From Tillus elongatus (lineage: Eukaryota > Arthropoda > Insecta > Coleoptera > Cleridae): a stretch of DNA of 64,000 nt. Location of the stretch: NCBI GenBank assembly GCA_964006375.1, contig OZ023270.1, positions 59,154,288 to 59,218,287 on the forward strand. The letters are read 5' to 3'. The translations under genes and the position numbers were made by a program. Shown here piece by piece: positions 25,410 through 39,463 of this stretch (positions are counted from its first letter, which is position 1; every line of letters starts with the position of its first letter). A model generated the notes under the pieces. The model searched no databases. It was not told where the DNA came from and saw only the letters and a program-made list of their open reading frames with translations.

Positions 25410-26775
25410 AGAAAAGAAATTCGGGACTCAGAAAGTGCGTTATGGTAGCGCGTTTTTATTGAATGCCTCAAATTTGAATAGCTCAATTTGCTATTAACCT
25501 ATAAGGTTTGTTGGCCAGGAAACATTTTTTTTCGGGAACATTTAAAGTTTATTTTCGATAATTTTTTTAACATTTTCAAACAATAAAGTTATTTTGATGA
25601 AATATGCTACATTATTTTTACTATATATGTTATACTGGTAACCAAATTTGATGTCTGTTTTCTTTAAAAAAACACATATTTGCTATTTAAAACATTTAAA
25701 TGAAAATTCACTATCATAACGCACTTGCTGCGTCCAGGATTTTTTAAGAAAGCAGGCATCAAATTTGGTTACCGGTATAACCTATATAGTAAAAACAATG
25801 TGCCATGTTTCATAAAAATAACTTTATTGTGTGAAAATGTACAAAAATTTCCGAAAGTAAACTTAAAGTATTCCCGAAAAAACTCGTTTCTTGGTCAACC
25901 TTATAGGTTAATAGCAAATTGAGCTATTCAAATATGAAGCATTTGATCAAAATTCGCTACCATAACGCACTTTCTGCGTCCAGAATTTATTTTCTTACAA
26001 ACATGCATTATATTTCGATGGAAAATTCAATAACATAAGACGTGATTGATTAAAAAAAAAGAAAATTTGTATCACCAACGACTTATGGGCCATCCTGTGA
26101 TTGTAGAAATATTTTTATGGTGTAGTTGAAGACACCCTATAATTAATGTATACAATTTTTTTTCATATCTTGTATAATAACGGTTATATTGAGCTTTATT
26201 GATTTTTTACGAAAATTCGACAAAAATTATATACCATTAAATGATAAACTCTATAGCTAAGGCTACTGCCAAGCATCAGAGAAAGGGTCTATTTAAAATG
26301 ATTTTTCTGGAAACATTTTAGTAAAATGAAGGACAATGACGGTTGAAACTAAGACTTCAGGGTTTGTAAAACATTCTTCTCGAGAGATTTTCTTTCCATA
26401 GCCCGTATTAGATTCAAGTTATTTGCCTAAATGTTGCGAATTTTGACGTTTTAAATTGTCACTTTGACGTTTTGAGGAAAACCCCAATTAATTTTTATTT
26501 AAATGCATATAACTTTTTTGTCTTTTGACCTACAGATCTAAATTTTGGTAGGTAACTTACATATAATTATATAAGCCCTCGTACCAAATTTGGTTGCCCT
26601 TACTTTGTTAATTCGGGAGATATATTTTTTTTCGAAAGAAAACACAAAATTTTCCGGGAAAACCTGGGCCGATTTTCCCGGCTAACGAACTTATCCAAGC
26701 CATTTGCAAAAGGAAGGAACTCACCAAATTTAATCAAAAGACGCCCATTATTTTTTGAGTTGTCGGTGTCAATAT
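25410..26775 (-). mobile_element. HINE-like family-1 repeat, copy d
   Basis: Contains three terminus motifs (near 25420, 25715 and 25960) and the long family body up to TTTGAGTTGTCGGTGTC at 26770, where the AT core would start but is missing. About 1.37 kb, non-coding. Confidence 0.65.
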
Positions 26776-27069
26776 TTAACATGAAAACAATCAAACTATA
26801 TCAATAATAGCTACAACAACAATTACAACCATAAAATAACTAATATTTGTGAGTTTATTGGATATATAATTATACATTAGGTTTTATACAATAACATCAA
26901 TAAACCAGACTTTATACAACAAAAATAGTGACACACATCAATCTATTATTTTATTGCAACTTTTTTAAATATAGTTAGACGTATTTTGTTTCAAGTATTT
27001 AATTAGAAAGAAGAACTTTCGAGAAAGGGGAATGCATTAGAGCAGTTTGCTCATTTAAAACAGGGTAGC

Positions 27070-30000
27070 TATTGTTGTATATGTACTTTTTTACTTTATT
27101 TTGTATTTTATTTTTTATTTCAACAACACACCACGAGGGCTTACAGCCTAAATACTATCGCACCGTGGGTGTCGACAAGGAGGAAAGAGGCAACTTGTTA
27201 ATTCTGGTCTTGAAAGTTTGGAGGTTCGGAGGAGAAGGAAAAACATGCGCCGGCAAGGAATTCCACAACTTGGAGGTCCTCGGGTCAAAAGAGCGGGCAT
27301 AACAAGATGTCCTATGTCTGGTGACCTGGACAGTAAAAGGGTGCATTCTCTGTGTTCCCCTGGTAGATCTGTTGGGGGCAGCAGGTGGAGGAACTATGGA
27401 AGAACGCTCCTCTAAGCACTGCCCGTGCAGATATCTATAAAAGAGAGAAAGGTCACCAACGGTACGTCAGTGGGCAAGGGATGGCAACATTTGGGTGAGG
27501 GTAGGGTCACCAATGAGACGTATAGCTCTCTTCTGAATTGGGTCCAGGATAGCGAGTGTAGAAGTGGCAGCAGCACCCCAGATGTGGGAGCAGTATTCGA
27601 GTTTTGGCCTTATTTGTAAAGTACATAAGGTATAGAGATTAGCTGGTGAAAAGTATTTGCGAGCCCGGAAGAGGAAACCTAATTTCTTAGCAGCCGCTTC
27701 TGCAATTGATGTGACATGTTGGTTCCAATTGAGATTTCGATTCACAGAAATGCCAACAAGTGAAAAGGACTCATTACTTTGATTAACTTGTTTGTTCATT
27801 GTCATGGTTTTAGGGCTGGTGTATCTTTTATGAGAAAGAAGGCAAGACTGAGATTTGGTGGGGTTGAAGTGTACAAAATTTCTACTCCCCAGTCTAATAT
27901 TTTTTTGAGACCCACGGAGATACAACCCTCCATGAGTCTGCGATCCTCATCTAATTGGGCCAAAGAGTCACACTTAGAATATTGTATATTTGAGTGGAGG
28001 GTGCTGTCGTCCGCGTAACTGTGAACTGGGTTGGAAGTGGTAGACAGGAGGTCATTGATGTGGAGAAGAAACAAAGTAGGGGATAAAGCTGAACCTTGAG
28101 GAACTCCTGCATTAATTGGATATAGGTTAAAGGAATTGCCATCCTTGACAACAGAAATGCTCCGGTTGGAGAGGAAGTTTGCTGTCCAGGTACAGAGTTT
28201 TGGTGGTAGGCCATAGGCCGGTAGCTTGTTAAGCAGCGCTGCGTGCCAGACCTGGTCGAATGCTTTGGATATGTCTAGAGCGACAATCTGGGATTCACCG
28301 TGTAGTTCCATAGACTTGTTCCAAGAATGGGTGACAAAGGAAAGGAGGTCGGCAGTTGATCTGCGCTGACGGAATCCATACTGCCTGTCGTAGATTAGAC
28401 TGTGTTTTTTCAAGAAATTTTAGTAATTCGGTGTTTATATACTTTTCCATCACTTTAGAGATGACTGAAAGGAGAGAAATAGGCCTGTAGTTGCTAGGAA
28501 GCGCTTTGGATCTTTTCTTGGGGACGGGTTCTACTCGAGCAGTTTTCCAGTTACTAGGGAACATGCCTCTATCGTAAGATGTCTGAAACAGGCGAGTCAG
28601 GACAGGGGCAAGTTCTGGTGCGCATTTTTTGAGAACAATTGCTGGAATCTCGTCAAGGCCAGAGGCTTTCCTGGTATTAAGAGAAGAGAGCATTTTTCGT
28701 ACCTTTTTAGTTTTGAAAATGATATCCGTCAATTTATCCGCGACATTGGGGATTGTTGGTGGTTGAACATTTGGAGGTGGGTTGAGAGCAGAATTGCCGG
28801 CGACTAACGAGGCAAAAAGTTCAGCTTTGCCCAGGGCGGTAGAAACAATTTCATCCCTTGAGACAAGCAGTGGGAACGTGCTCTTGCAGAAATTATTCCC
28901 AATAGACTTAGAAAGAGTCTAGAAGGGTTTGCTGCCGTTGGAGCTTGAGATAACTTTGTTTTTGATGTGGTTATTAAACGAGTTTTTTGCCTCAGAAAGA
29001 ATGCGGACATAGCGGTTTCTTGCGTCGTTAAATGCTTGACGGTTTTCTTGACTGGGATTGTGTAGAAGCGTTTTGTGAGCTTTGACCTTTTCAAGTCTCG
29101 CCTTGTCACAAGACATAGAGAACCAGGGCTTTTGAGTGGCTAAAAAGGTTTTCTGTGTACGTGGAATAAATAATTCCATGCCAGATTGGATAATTTCGGT
29201 GACGTTTTGTGAGATATCAGAGCGGTCAGGTTGACAGAAGCAGAAAGACGCCCATGGAAATGAGGAAAAGTAATCTCGCATTTCGTCCCAGTTCGCGGAG
29301 TTGTAGTGCCAAACGATACGTGAGTGTCAGTGACCATGCCGTGGTCTGAGCGACCAAGGGGGGCGGTGACTGATGTTTTATAGCGTTCAGGTTTTGTAGT
29401 AAGAAGGAGATCCAAGGGATTTGAGCTGTGTGTTGGGATGCGGGGAAAGTAAGTAGGTTGCTGAACCATATTGGCTAAAGAGTTGCTGACTGCAAAGGCC
29501 TCCGTTGCTCTCCCTTGTGGATCGGTTTTTGAAGATCCTAGCCATTCCTTATAATGGACATTGAAGTCACCAAGAATAGTGACCTTGGAGGAAGGATATT
29601 CAGAAATCAGATGGTCGGTTTTTTCAGAAAGGTAGTCAAAGAGCTGAAAAAAGTTGTTGTCAGAAGGTGACCGGTAAATGCAACAGATGAATTTGGTTAC
29701 AGCCCCGAGAGATAGTTTTATCCATAGTATGTCTTTTTTTCCAGCTTCTAAATTGGGGAGTCTGGTGAAGGGTAGATTGCTACGGACGTATGCGTACACG
29801 CCTCCGTGCAATCTAAAGGAAGTAAGGAGCTCATACCCCGAGAAATTAAGGGGATTAGTGGCTGTTTTGGCACTGATTTGGGTTTCGGTGAGGAAGAAGA
29901 GTTGGGGCCTATTAGCCTGGAGGAAATGGTGGACGGAGTTCAGGTTAGAATTTAGGCCACATATATTTGAGAAGGATATGTTAAATCTTGATGCTGGCGC

Positions 30001-30232
30001 CCCCTGTACACACCTCTCCCGAAGATCCGAATGAAGGGGTATTTTAACTCCAGAATTTTTTGTACAAGGATGAGCCATCATCATTTTTGCTTATAAAGGA
30101 AACCGACTCATACACCAGAACCGGAAACGTCCGTTGGGACTTCACCGGCCCCTTGATGCATGGGGTGGTACCTCCTCGGGCGTGAAAAACCTTTACTATC
30201 ACGTAGAGGAAAATTCCACTACTTCTAAAGCT
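27070..30232 (-). mobile_element. CR1/Jockey-like LINE, copy 1 (near full length, minus)
   Basis: Begins at about 30232 with GTAGTGGAATTTTCCTCTACG and ends at about 27070 in an A-rich tail following TGTTGTTGAAATAAAAAAT. About 3.16 kb. The single long coding region holds an APE-type endonuclease followed by RT; no separate ORF1 was found. Three more copies lie at 31.0, 44.1 and 62.3 kb. It lies in the SDR intron between the exons at 24 and 30.7 kb. Confidence 0.8.
27467..30084 (-). pseudogene. LINE endonuclease-reverse transcriptase, frame-broken
   Basis: Target-primed retrotransposition enzyme. Endonuclease part (30084-29140): FNISFSNICGLNSN start, FLTETQ with the catalytic-type Glu, VTILGDFNVHYKEW, and GRSDHGMVTD with the catalytic His. 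A linker (29281-28804) contains PWFSMSCDKARLEK. RT part: NYRPISLLSVISKVMEK, IVALDISKAFDQVWHAALL, INAGVPQGSALSPTLFLLHI, and the catalytic YADDSTLH box. The post-RT segment has LGFLFRARKYFSPANLYTL. At least four frame changes split it, so this copy is dead, though every conserved block is intact. Family placement as CR1/Jockey-like is by motif style and not certain. Confidence 0.8.
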
Positions 30233-30239
30233 TAAAAAA

Positions 30240-30420
30240 GTCAAGCTTGTGCTCGCTATTACAAAAATTCGTTCGTTGCGGTTTCTTACTGCGGGTATAT
30301 GTTTTGCAAATGTAGATTTGTCAGCGTAGTTGCATATATACGTTATTTGTATCTGGTATTAAAATTTCTAAAGGTTGGCCGATGTAGATTGCGTTACAGT
30401 GTGTTTAAGGTAAATTATAA
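30240..30420 (-). pseudogene. Second Penelope-like GIY-YIG relic
   Basis: Minus-strand fragments across frames read AIYIGQ-like text, ADKSTFAKHI and HKLDFF, the same block order as the relic at 3.7-3.95 kb. It adjoins the 5' end of LINE copy 1. Heavily decayed. Confidence 0.5.
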
Positions 30421-30695
30421 TTTCCAGCTTTTGTCAAGAAACATGATTTTTCTTTTGCATTAAATAACAAATATCGTGCTTTGTTGTAACATCTAGACAC
30501 TACCTTTGTATTAATACAGGAATTTATAATTTTTGAAATGTTTTCTGAAATATTTCCAAAATAACTCATCGAAACATATTTGTTATCTTTCGTGTCTCTA
30601 ATATTCTGATACATAAAATTATGTTTTAATTTGTATTTTTTATCTTCCTTATTTTATCCAGCAGTAATTGCCAATTAAAACAGAGTCCACCTTAC

Positions 30696-30952
30696 CGTTA
30701 CTTTTATTTTATTTCCGGTTCGCTGAAATTCCTGTCTTAAAGTTTCTGCCAGAGCTGTTACTGCAAATTTTGATGCAGGATACACATTTACATCATTAAA
30801 TGGCAAAACAATGTGACCGAAAACACTATTAATATGCACTATATGACCATCTATATCGTTAGCTTGCATTATCTTGATAGCTTCTCTGGTGCAAATGCAA
30901 AGAGCCATCACATTTACTTCAAAAACTTTACGCCATTCTGATGAACGACCAC
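30696..30952 (-). CDS. SDR (DHRS11-like) paralogue, minus strand, catalytic exon
   Basis: 257 bp; acceptor TTTTTCAG, donor ACG|GTAAGG; begins with two bases completing a codon (phase 1 intron) and ends phase 0. It encodes GRSSEWRKVFEVNVMALCICT, then VHINSVFGH with the catalytic Ser, and VYPASKFAVTALAETLRQEF with the Tyr-x-x-x-Lys active site (YPASK). It closes with KIKVT, which joins to SLSPG of the next exon. All SDR catalytic residues expected here are present. The exon sits between the 5' ends of two divergently oriented copies of the same LINE and beside a PLE relic, yet its frame is clean. Confidence 0.9.
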
Positions 30953-31026
30953 CTGAAAAATAAATATCAGAATTAAAGTCAATATAACCGGTCTTAATTT
31001 ATTATGTCTAACATAACAACATTGTT

Positions 31027-32447
31027 AGGTGGTAGTGGAATTTTCCTTTACGTGATAGTAAAGGATTTTTCACGCCCGAGGAGTTACCACACCTTATATC
31101 AAGGGGCCAGTGAAGTCCCAACGGACGTTTCCGGTTCTGGTGTATTAGTCTGTTTCCCTTATAAACAAAAAAGATGATGGCTCCTCCTTTTACAAAAGAT
31201 TCCAGAGATAAAATAACCCTCCATTCGGATCTCTGGGAGAGGGGTGTGCACGGGACGCCGGCATCAAGATTTAGCATATCCTTCTCGAATATATGTGGCC
31301 TAAATTCTAACCTGAACTCTGTCTACCATTTCCTCCAGGCTAATTGGCCCCAACTCCTCTTCCTCGCCGAAACCCAAATCAGTGCCAAAACAGCCACTAA
31401 TCACCTTAATCTCCCGGGATATGAACTCCTTACTTCCTTTAGATTGCATGGAGGCGTGTGCGCATATGTCCGTAGCAATCTACCCTAAACCAGACTCCCC
31501 AATTTAGAAGCTGGAAGAAAAGACATACTTTGGGCGAAACTCTCTCCCAGGGCTGCAACTAAATTCATCTGTTGCATTTACCGGTCACCTTCTGACAACA
31601 ACTTTGTCCAGCACTTCGACTACCTTTCTTAAAAAACCGACCATCTGATTTCTGAATATCCTTCCTCCGAGGTCACTATTCTTCTTGACGACTTCAATGT
31701 CAATAATAAGGAATGGCTAGGATCTTCAAAAACCGATCTACAAGGGAGAGCAGCGGAGGCCTTTGCAGTCAGCAATTCTTTAGCCAATATGGTTCAGCAA
31801 CCTACTTACTTTCCTCGCATCCCAACAAACTGCTCAAATCCCCTGAATCTCCTTTTTACTACAAAACCTGAACGCTATAAGACATCAGTCACCCCCCCCC
31901 CCCTTGGTCGCTAAGACCACGGCATGGTCACTGATTCCTGCGCAATGCAGCCCGAGATCACATAGTCATCACACCCACGTATTGTTTGGCACTACAACTC
32001 CGCGAACTGGGACGAAATGCGAGATTACTTTACCTCATTTCCATGGGCGTCTGTTTGCTTGTCTCATCCTGACCCCTCTGATATCTCACAAAACGTCACC
32101 GAAATTATCCAAGCTGGCATGGAATTATTTATTCCACGTACACAGAAACCTGTGACTTGAAAAGGTCAAAGGTTACAAAACGCTTCTACACAATCCCAGT
32201 CAAGAAAACCGTCAAGCATTTAACGACGCAAAAAACCGCCATGTCTGCATTCTTTCTGGGGCAAAAAACTCGTTTCATAACCACATCAAAAACAAAGTAT
32301 TCTGAAGCTCTAACGGTAACAAACCCTCCTAGATTCTTGCTAAATCTATTGGGAATAATTTTTCAAGAGCACGTTTCCACCTTTTGTTCCAGGGGATGAA
32401 ATTGTTTCTACCGCTCTGAGCAAGGCTGAACTTTTGCCTCGTTGGTA
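31027..32447 (+). mobile_element. CR1/Jockey-like LINE, copy 2 (plus, 3' truncated)
   Basis: Starts with GGTGGTAGTGGAATTTTCC, the same 5' end as copies 1 and 3, and stops in the linker before the RT (TTTTGCCTCGTTGGTAG). The endonuclease reading is recognisable (ISFSNICGLNSNLNS, TETQISAKTATN, DDFNVNNKEWLG) but has several stops and frameshifts, including a C-run at about 31892-31902. The N-terminal Gly of LGDFN has become Asp. It is head to head with copy 1 across the SDR catalytic exon. Confidence 0.75.
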
Positions 32448-32454
32448 GTGTTTT

Positions 32455-32905
32455 TTTCACAATACTAGTCTAAGCGAATTTTAATCATCCTCTCAAAGAT
32501 TTCAGTTAAGCAAGACACCAAGGACAGTGGTCTCTAGAATGCAGGTAGCTGAACATCTTGACCAGCTTTTACAATTAGACAGATGATAGCCACCTTAAAC
32601 TCATCGATATAATTATCGTACCAGTGGTCCACCATTCATTAGCTATATGGAGCAACGATTCTTTTGCTGGATATGGTAAATGACTGAGTATTTCAAATGT
32701 TAGTCTGCCTCCACCGAGATATGTGTTTCTCGTATTTTTCAAGGCATTATTCACCTCGTCCATTGTGAATTGCGTGCTCAGCATATCTTCTGTGGCATTT
32801 AGTGTACCGCTCTATTCTAAAAGTTCAGAAGGCGAGGGGGGTGTTTGATGTTGAAACACTTCTTCAATTAGCACTTCTGAAAGCTGATTCTTTTTTTTGC
32901 TGAAA
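32455..32905 (-). pseudogene. LINE RT fragment of a different family
   Basis: Minus strand: FTMDEVNNALKNTRNT, then GGGRLTFEILSHLPYPAKES and LLHIANEWWTTGTI, followed in another frame by an RT domain-2 style stretch (FKVAIICLI, LTEIFERMIKI). This is the N-terminal RT region (pattern SPGxDxLxYExLxxL). It is unrelated to the CR1-like LINE it abuts. Two or more frame breaks. Confidence 0.65.
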
Positions 32906-34251
32906 GTTCTTGTTATTGATTAACAAACACACTGAATTTATAATTCACAAAACAAAACGCTTGCCACTGTAAAAGCTCAGGCTGATAATTTTAACAACAC
33001 CGATTTTCTGGATGAAATTATTAGAAAAATATTATCTGATAATACCATTTACCTTAGGCTTTTACTTCATTTGTTTTCATGAAAAGCCGATTGAGTTCGT
33101 TGTTGTCAAAGGTAACTTAAAAATAATTAATACCATCAAAAACTCTGGGTGCAGAAAGTGCGTTATGGTAGTGAATTTTCATAAAAATGTTTTTATTGCA
33201 AATATGTGTGTTTTCTTTTTAAGAAATCAGGCATCAATTTTGGTTACCAGTATAACCTTTATAGTAAAAACAATGTGCCATGTTTCATAAAAATAACTTT
33301 ATTGTGTGAAAATGTACAAAAATTTCCAAAAGTAAACTTAAAGTGTTCCCGGAAAAACTCGTTTCTTGGTCAACCTTATAGGTTAATAGCAAATTGGGCT
33401 ATTCAAATATGAAGCATTTGATCGAAATTCGCTACCATAACGCACTTGCTGCATCCAGAATTTCTTTTCTTACAAACATGCATTATATTTCGATGGAAAA
33501 TGCAAAAATGCAATAACATAAGGCGTGTTTGATTAAAAAAATAAGAAAATTTGTATCACCAACGACTTATGGGACACTCTGTGATTGTAGAAATATTTTT
33601 TAAGATGTAGCTCAAGACACCCTATAATTAATATATACATTTTTTTTTCATATCTTGTATAATAACGGATATATTGAGCTTTATTGATTTTTTACGAAAA
33701 TTCGACAAAAATTATATACCATTAAACGATAAACTGTATAGCTAAGACTACTGCCAAGCATCAGAGAAAGGGTATATTTGAAATCAATGTTCTGGAAACA
33801 TTTTAGTAAAATGAAGGACAATAACGGTTGAAAATAAGACTTCAGGGTTTGTAAAACATCCTTTTTGAGACATTTGATTTCCATAGCCCGTATTAGATTC
33901 AAGTTATTTGCCTAAATGTTGCCGATTTTGACGTTTTAAATCGAAACTTTAACGTTTTGAGGAAAACCCTAATTTATTTTTCTTTAAATGCCTATAACTC
34001 TTTTGTCTTTTGAGCTACATAGCCAAATTTTGGTAGGTAACTTACCTATAAGGATATAAACTTTCGTACCAAATTTGGTTGCCCTTACTTTGTTAATTCC
34101 GGAGATATAATTTTTTTTCGAAAGAAAACACCAAATTTTCCTGGAAAACCTGGGCAGATTTTCCTGGCTAACGAACTTATCTAAGCCATTTGCAAGGAAT
34201 TTAGTCACCAAATTTAATCAAAATTGGCTCATTATTTTTTGAGTTATCGGT

Positions 34252-35315
<1,064 letters not shown>

Positions 35316-35445
35316 AAACTAACCCCGGATATGTGTTCTTCGGGGCCTAATTAGCGCTCATTTGGAGAAATTTTTTCAAAATTGAAAAGTCGGGATCTCT
35401 TCATTTGTGTTTTTTAAAGAAAATTCACTAAAAAGTACGCTGAAT

Positions 35446-36527
35446 ACCCTTTTCAAAAATATGTCGCACGACTCATGTTGCTATTTAAGAAATTACAAGG
35501 GTTGTCATCCTCTAACAAGGAGGGTGCTTAAAAAATGCCGCCAATGCCACCAAATAGACGCAAGTAATATGTAATGCATCTGACAAATTTTGAGTGTGAT
35601 GCCTTTCTAGGCTCAAAAGTTGTAATCTTGTTGCATTACTTACGGGCAACGCTGTATAAAAAATAAATAGTTCAATGTATAGAACTGACGTAGTTTTTTA
35701 TAGTGGAAGCTAAATAGTGTTTAGTAAAATAACAAGTTTTAGCAGCAAGCATTCAATAGATAAAGTACTCTTCTCACTAAGAAACTTTTTAATATTGACA
35801 TGAGAAAGATATCAAGTCATAAGTATATAGTGACGTAATGTATGGGGCGGAAAGCTGAATTATAATCAACATTTGAGGAAAATAGAAGTTTTTGAAATGC
35901 AGACATGAAGATCAATGACAAAGATAATGTAAACCGATAGAAATGCGAATGAAAGTGTCCGAAAAAGGCGAGAGAAAATGATGCATGTTCAAAGAAATTT
36001 AGAGAAGGCAGGCAACATTTGTTGGTTCCAAGAGATAGCAACTTTCTTAAAACATTATTTAAAGGGCATGTTTGGAAATATTGGAGAAAAATTTCTTGGA
36101 AACCTGCCCCAATTGATGGGGTACAGAACCACACACCGCCTTTAGACCGCGATGATAGTTCACTAACGATGTTCAGAGAACAATAAGGGTTGCAGAAGGG
36201 CAGTATTAGGCGTGGAAATATAATTGTTAAGATCATTCAATTTAGAATTAAAAGTTAGTTATAGGAAAATTTTCTACAAGTAATGTAAATATTGCATATA
36301 GTGGTAGGTCACAAATGTATCAATAACATTGGCATTGAAATTATTACATAGTTATCTAAATAGTAAACAAGGTTAAATTGCAGAGTACAAGGAATGCTAA
36401 CTGCTGAGGTCTGCAAATTATGTAGGATGTAAACCGATGAAAAAACTATAAGTAGTATTGTTGATAAACATTAGAGAGACCTTTAGTTTAGATTCTAAAG
36501 ATGTAAAGACGCGACACTTGTGATTTT
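35446..36527. other. Unassigned intron sequence
   Basis: Lies inside the SDR minus-strand gene's intron. A 139-codon minus frame (36236-35817) has no family resemblance and a biased composition. I see no repeat shared with the rest of the window. Confidence 0.3.
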
Positions 36528-38198
<1,671 letters not shown>

Positions 38199-38434
38199 AT
38201 TTTTAATTATGTAGAGAGAAGTAGCGACTTGTCAATTGAGATTCAGTATGTAAAGATTTCGGCTTAAAATTCATTCAGTTTATTTAGTGTGTAAGCATTG
38301 TTAAGTTTAGTGATGTTATTAAAGTTTTATTACATCGTTACTTTGTCTGCAAACGCCTAGTTCGACAAAGTTTATTCCCCAATTATCCTCCGCTCGTTAA
38401 ACAAACGATCCACTAAAACCATTAATTAACTTAC

Positions 38435-38636
38435 TACTTAAAGTGCTTGGCCTGGTTAATCCAGCATTATTAACCAAAATATTTACTGGTCCCAAGTTTT
38501 CTGTAACCCATCTGAAAGTCTTTAATATTTCATCTTCTCTGGTGATATCACATTTGGCAGGATACAGTTTTCCAGGGCCATCTAGACTCCCAGCTAACTC
38601 TTCTATGCGATCTATCCTTCGTGCTATACCAACAAC
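38435..38636 (-). CDS. SDR (DHRS11-like) paralogue, minus strand, second coding exon
   Basis: 202 bp; acceptor TTTTTAG, donor AGTA|GTAAGT; starts phase 0 and ends after the first base of a codon, matching the next exon. It encodes VVGIARRIDRIEEL (second Rossmann strand with the ARR motif favouring NADP), AKCDITRED (Asp of the adenine pocket) and NILVNNAGLTRPSTLS with the NNAG motif. The visible exons sum to about 211 codons, leaving some 37 for the missing first exon with TGxxxGIG; the total near 250 fits DHRS11-type enzymes. No candidate first exon was seen between 38637 and 64000. Confidence 0.85.
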
Positions 38637-38639
38637 CTA

Positions 38640-39463
38640 AAAACGTTCGAAATTATCAATCAAGTAATGATTATACCATAGATATATAAAGAATAGAGTT
38701 ACAATTATTTACATTTTAAAGCAATCAGAGATCTGATAACATATTAATGTATTTGGGCGATTGTATGGTCCACTGTATAATTTTACTACGCTTTACCTAA
38801 CACTGTTGCCAAACGTTCGTTCACGCCCAATGTTTTCAGCTTATGACACAAAATTTAATTTATAATATTAAATAATAAAAGCGTCTTGTCCCTATTTCAT
38901 AGTGAAGCTATTATTTATAACAGTCTCCTATAGGTACAATAAGTATATCAATAGAGCTGCTGTATCTGATGCTTGATAATAAATATAAAATTTATGAGGA
39001 TGCGGTAATGCTAGAATCTCAATATCAAGCGGCAACCCTGTTCACTTCTTCCAGTCAACATTTCTGTCACTAGTCATCGGCCGCCCAATTTTACAACTCT
39101 TCTAGGCGGTGTTGCTAGCAGTCGGAATTTTTGTATTAGTGAGTTTTTTAATTTTAATTGTGTTATTTAAAGAAAAGTTTATCTATAAACATTAGAACAT
39201 GGTTCGCCAGTGTCAGGTGTGTGGAAAATTGGATTTATTTTTTCACTGGTGGCATAACAAACACGAGTCGGAATTATTTGCGACGTTGTCGAGAGTCGGA
39301 ATGTTATGTGGTCTCTCTCTCTTGCATCTCTTTTCCACTTATGCTAATGGTTGTTACAAAACAAATGGCTATTTATGAATGAATAGTCAAGTCTCCTTTT
39401 ATTATAAGTCTATGGATTATACTTATTTTAGCTATAAATTATGTCAACGTTGTAGTAGAGATG
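38640..39463. other. Unassigned sequence upstream of the visible SDR exons
   Basis: AT-rich with no recognised repeat. A short frame from ATG at 39199 reads MVRQCQVCGKL, faintly zinc-finger-like, but it ends without a second motif half; I do not call it a gene. Confidence 0.25.

Noticed and set aside
35817..36236. 139-codon minus frame as a gene
   Set aside because: Composition is low-complexity and Phe/Leu-rich from AT bias, with no recognisable domain or splice structure; it lies within an SDR intron.
39199..39380. MVRQCQVCGKL frame as a zinc-finger or THAP gene
   Set aside because: Only one Cys pair, no FxFP or AVPT block, and no continuation by a credible splice site.
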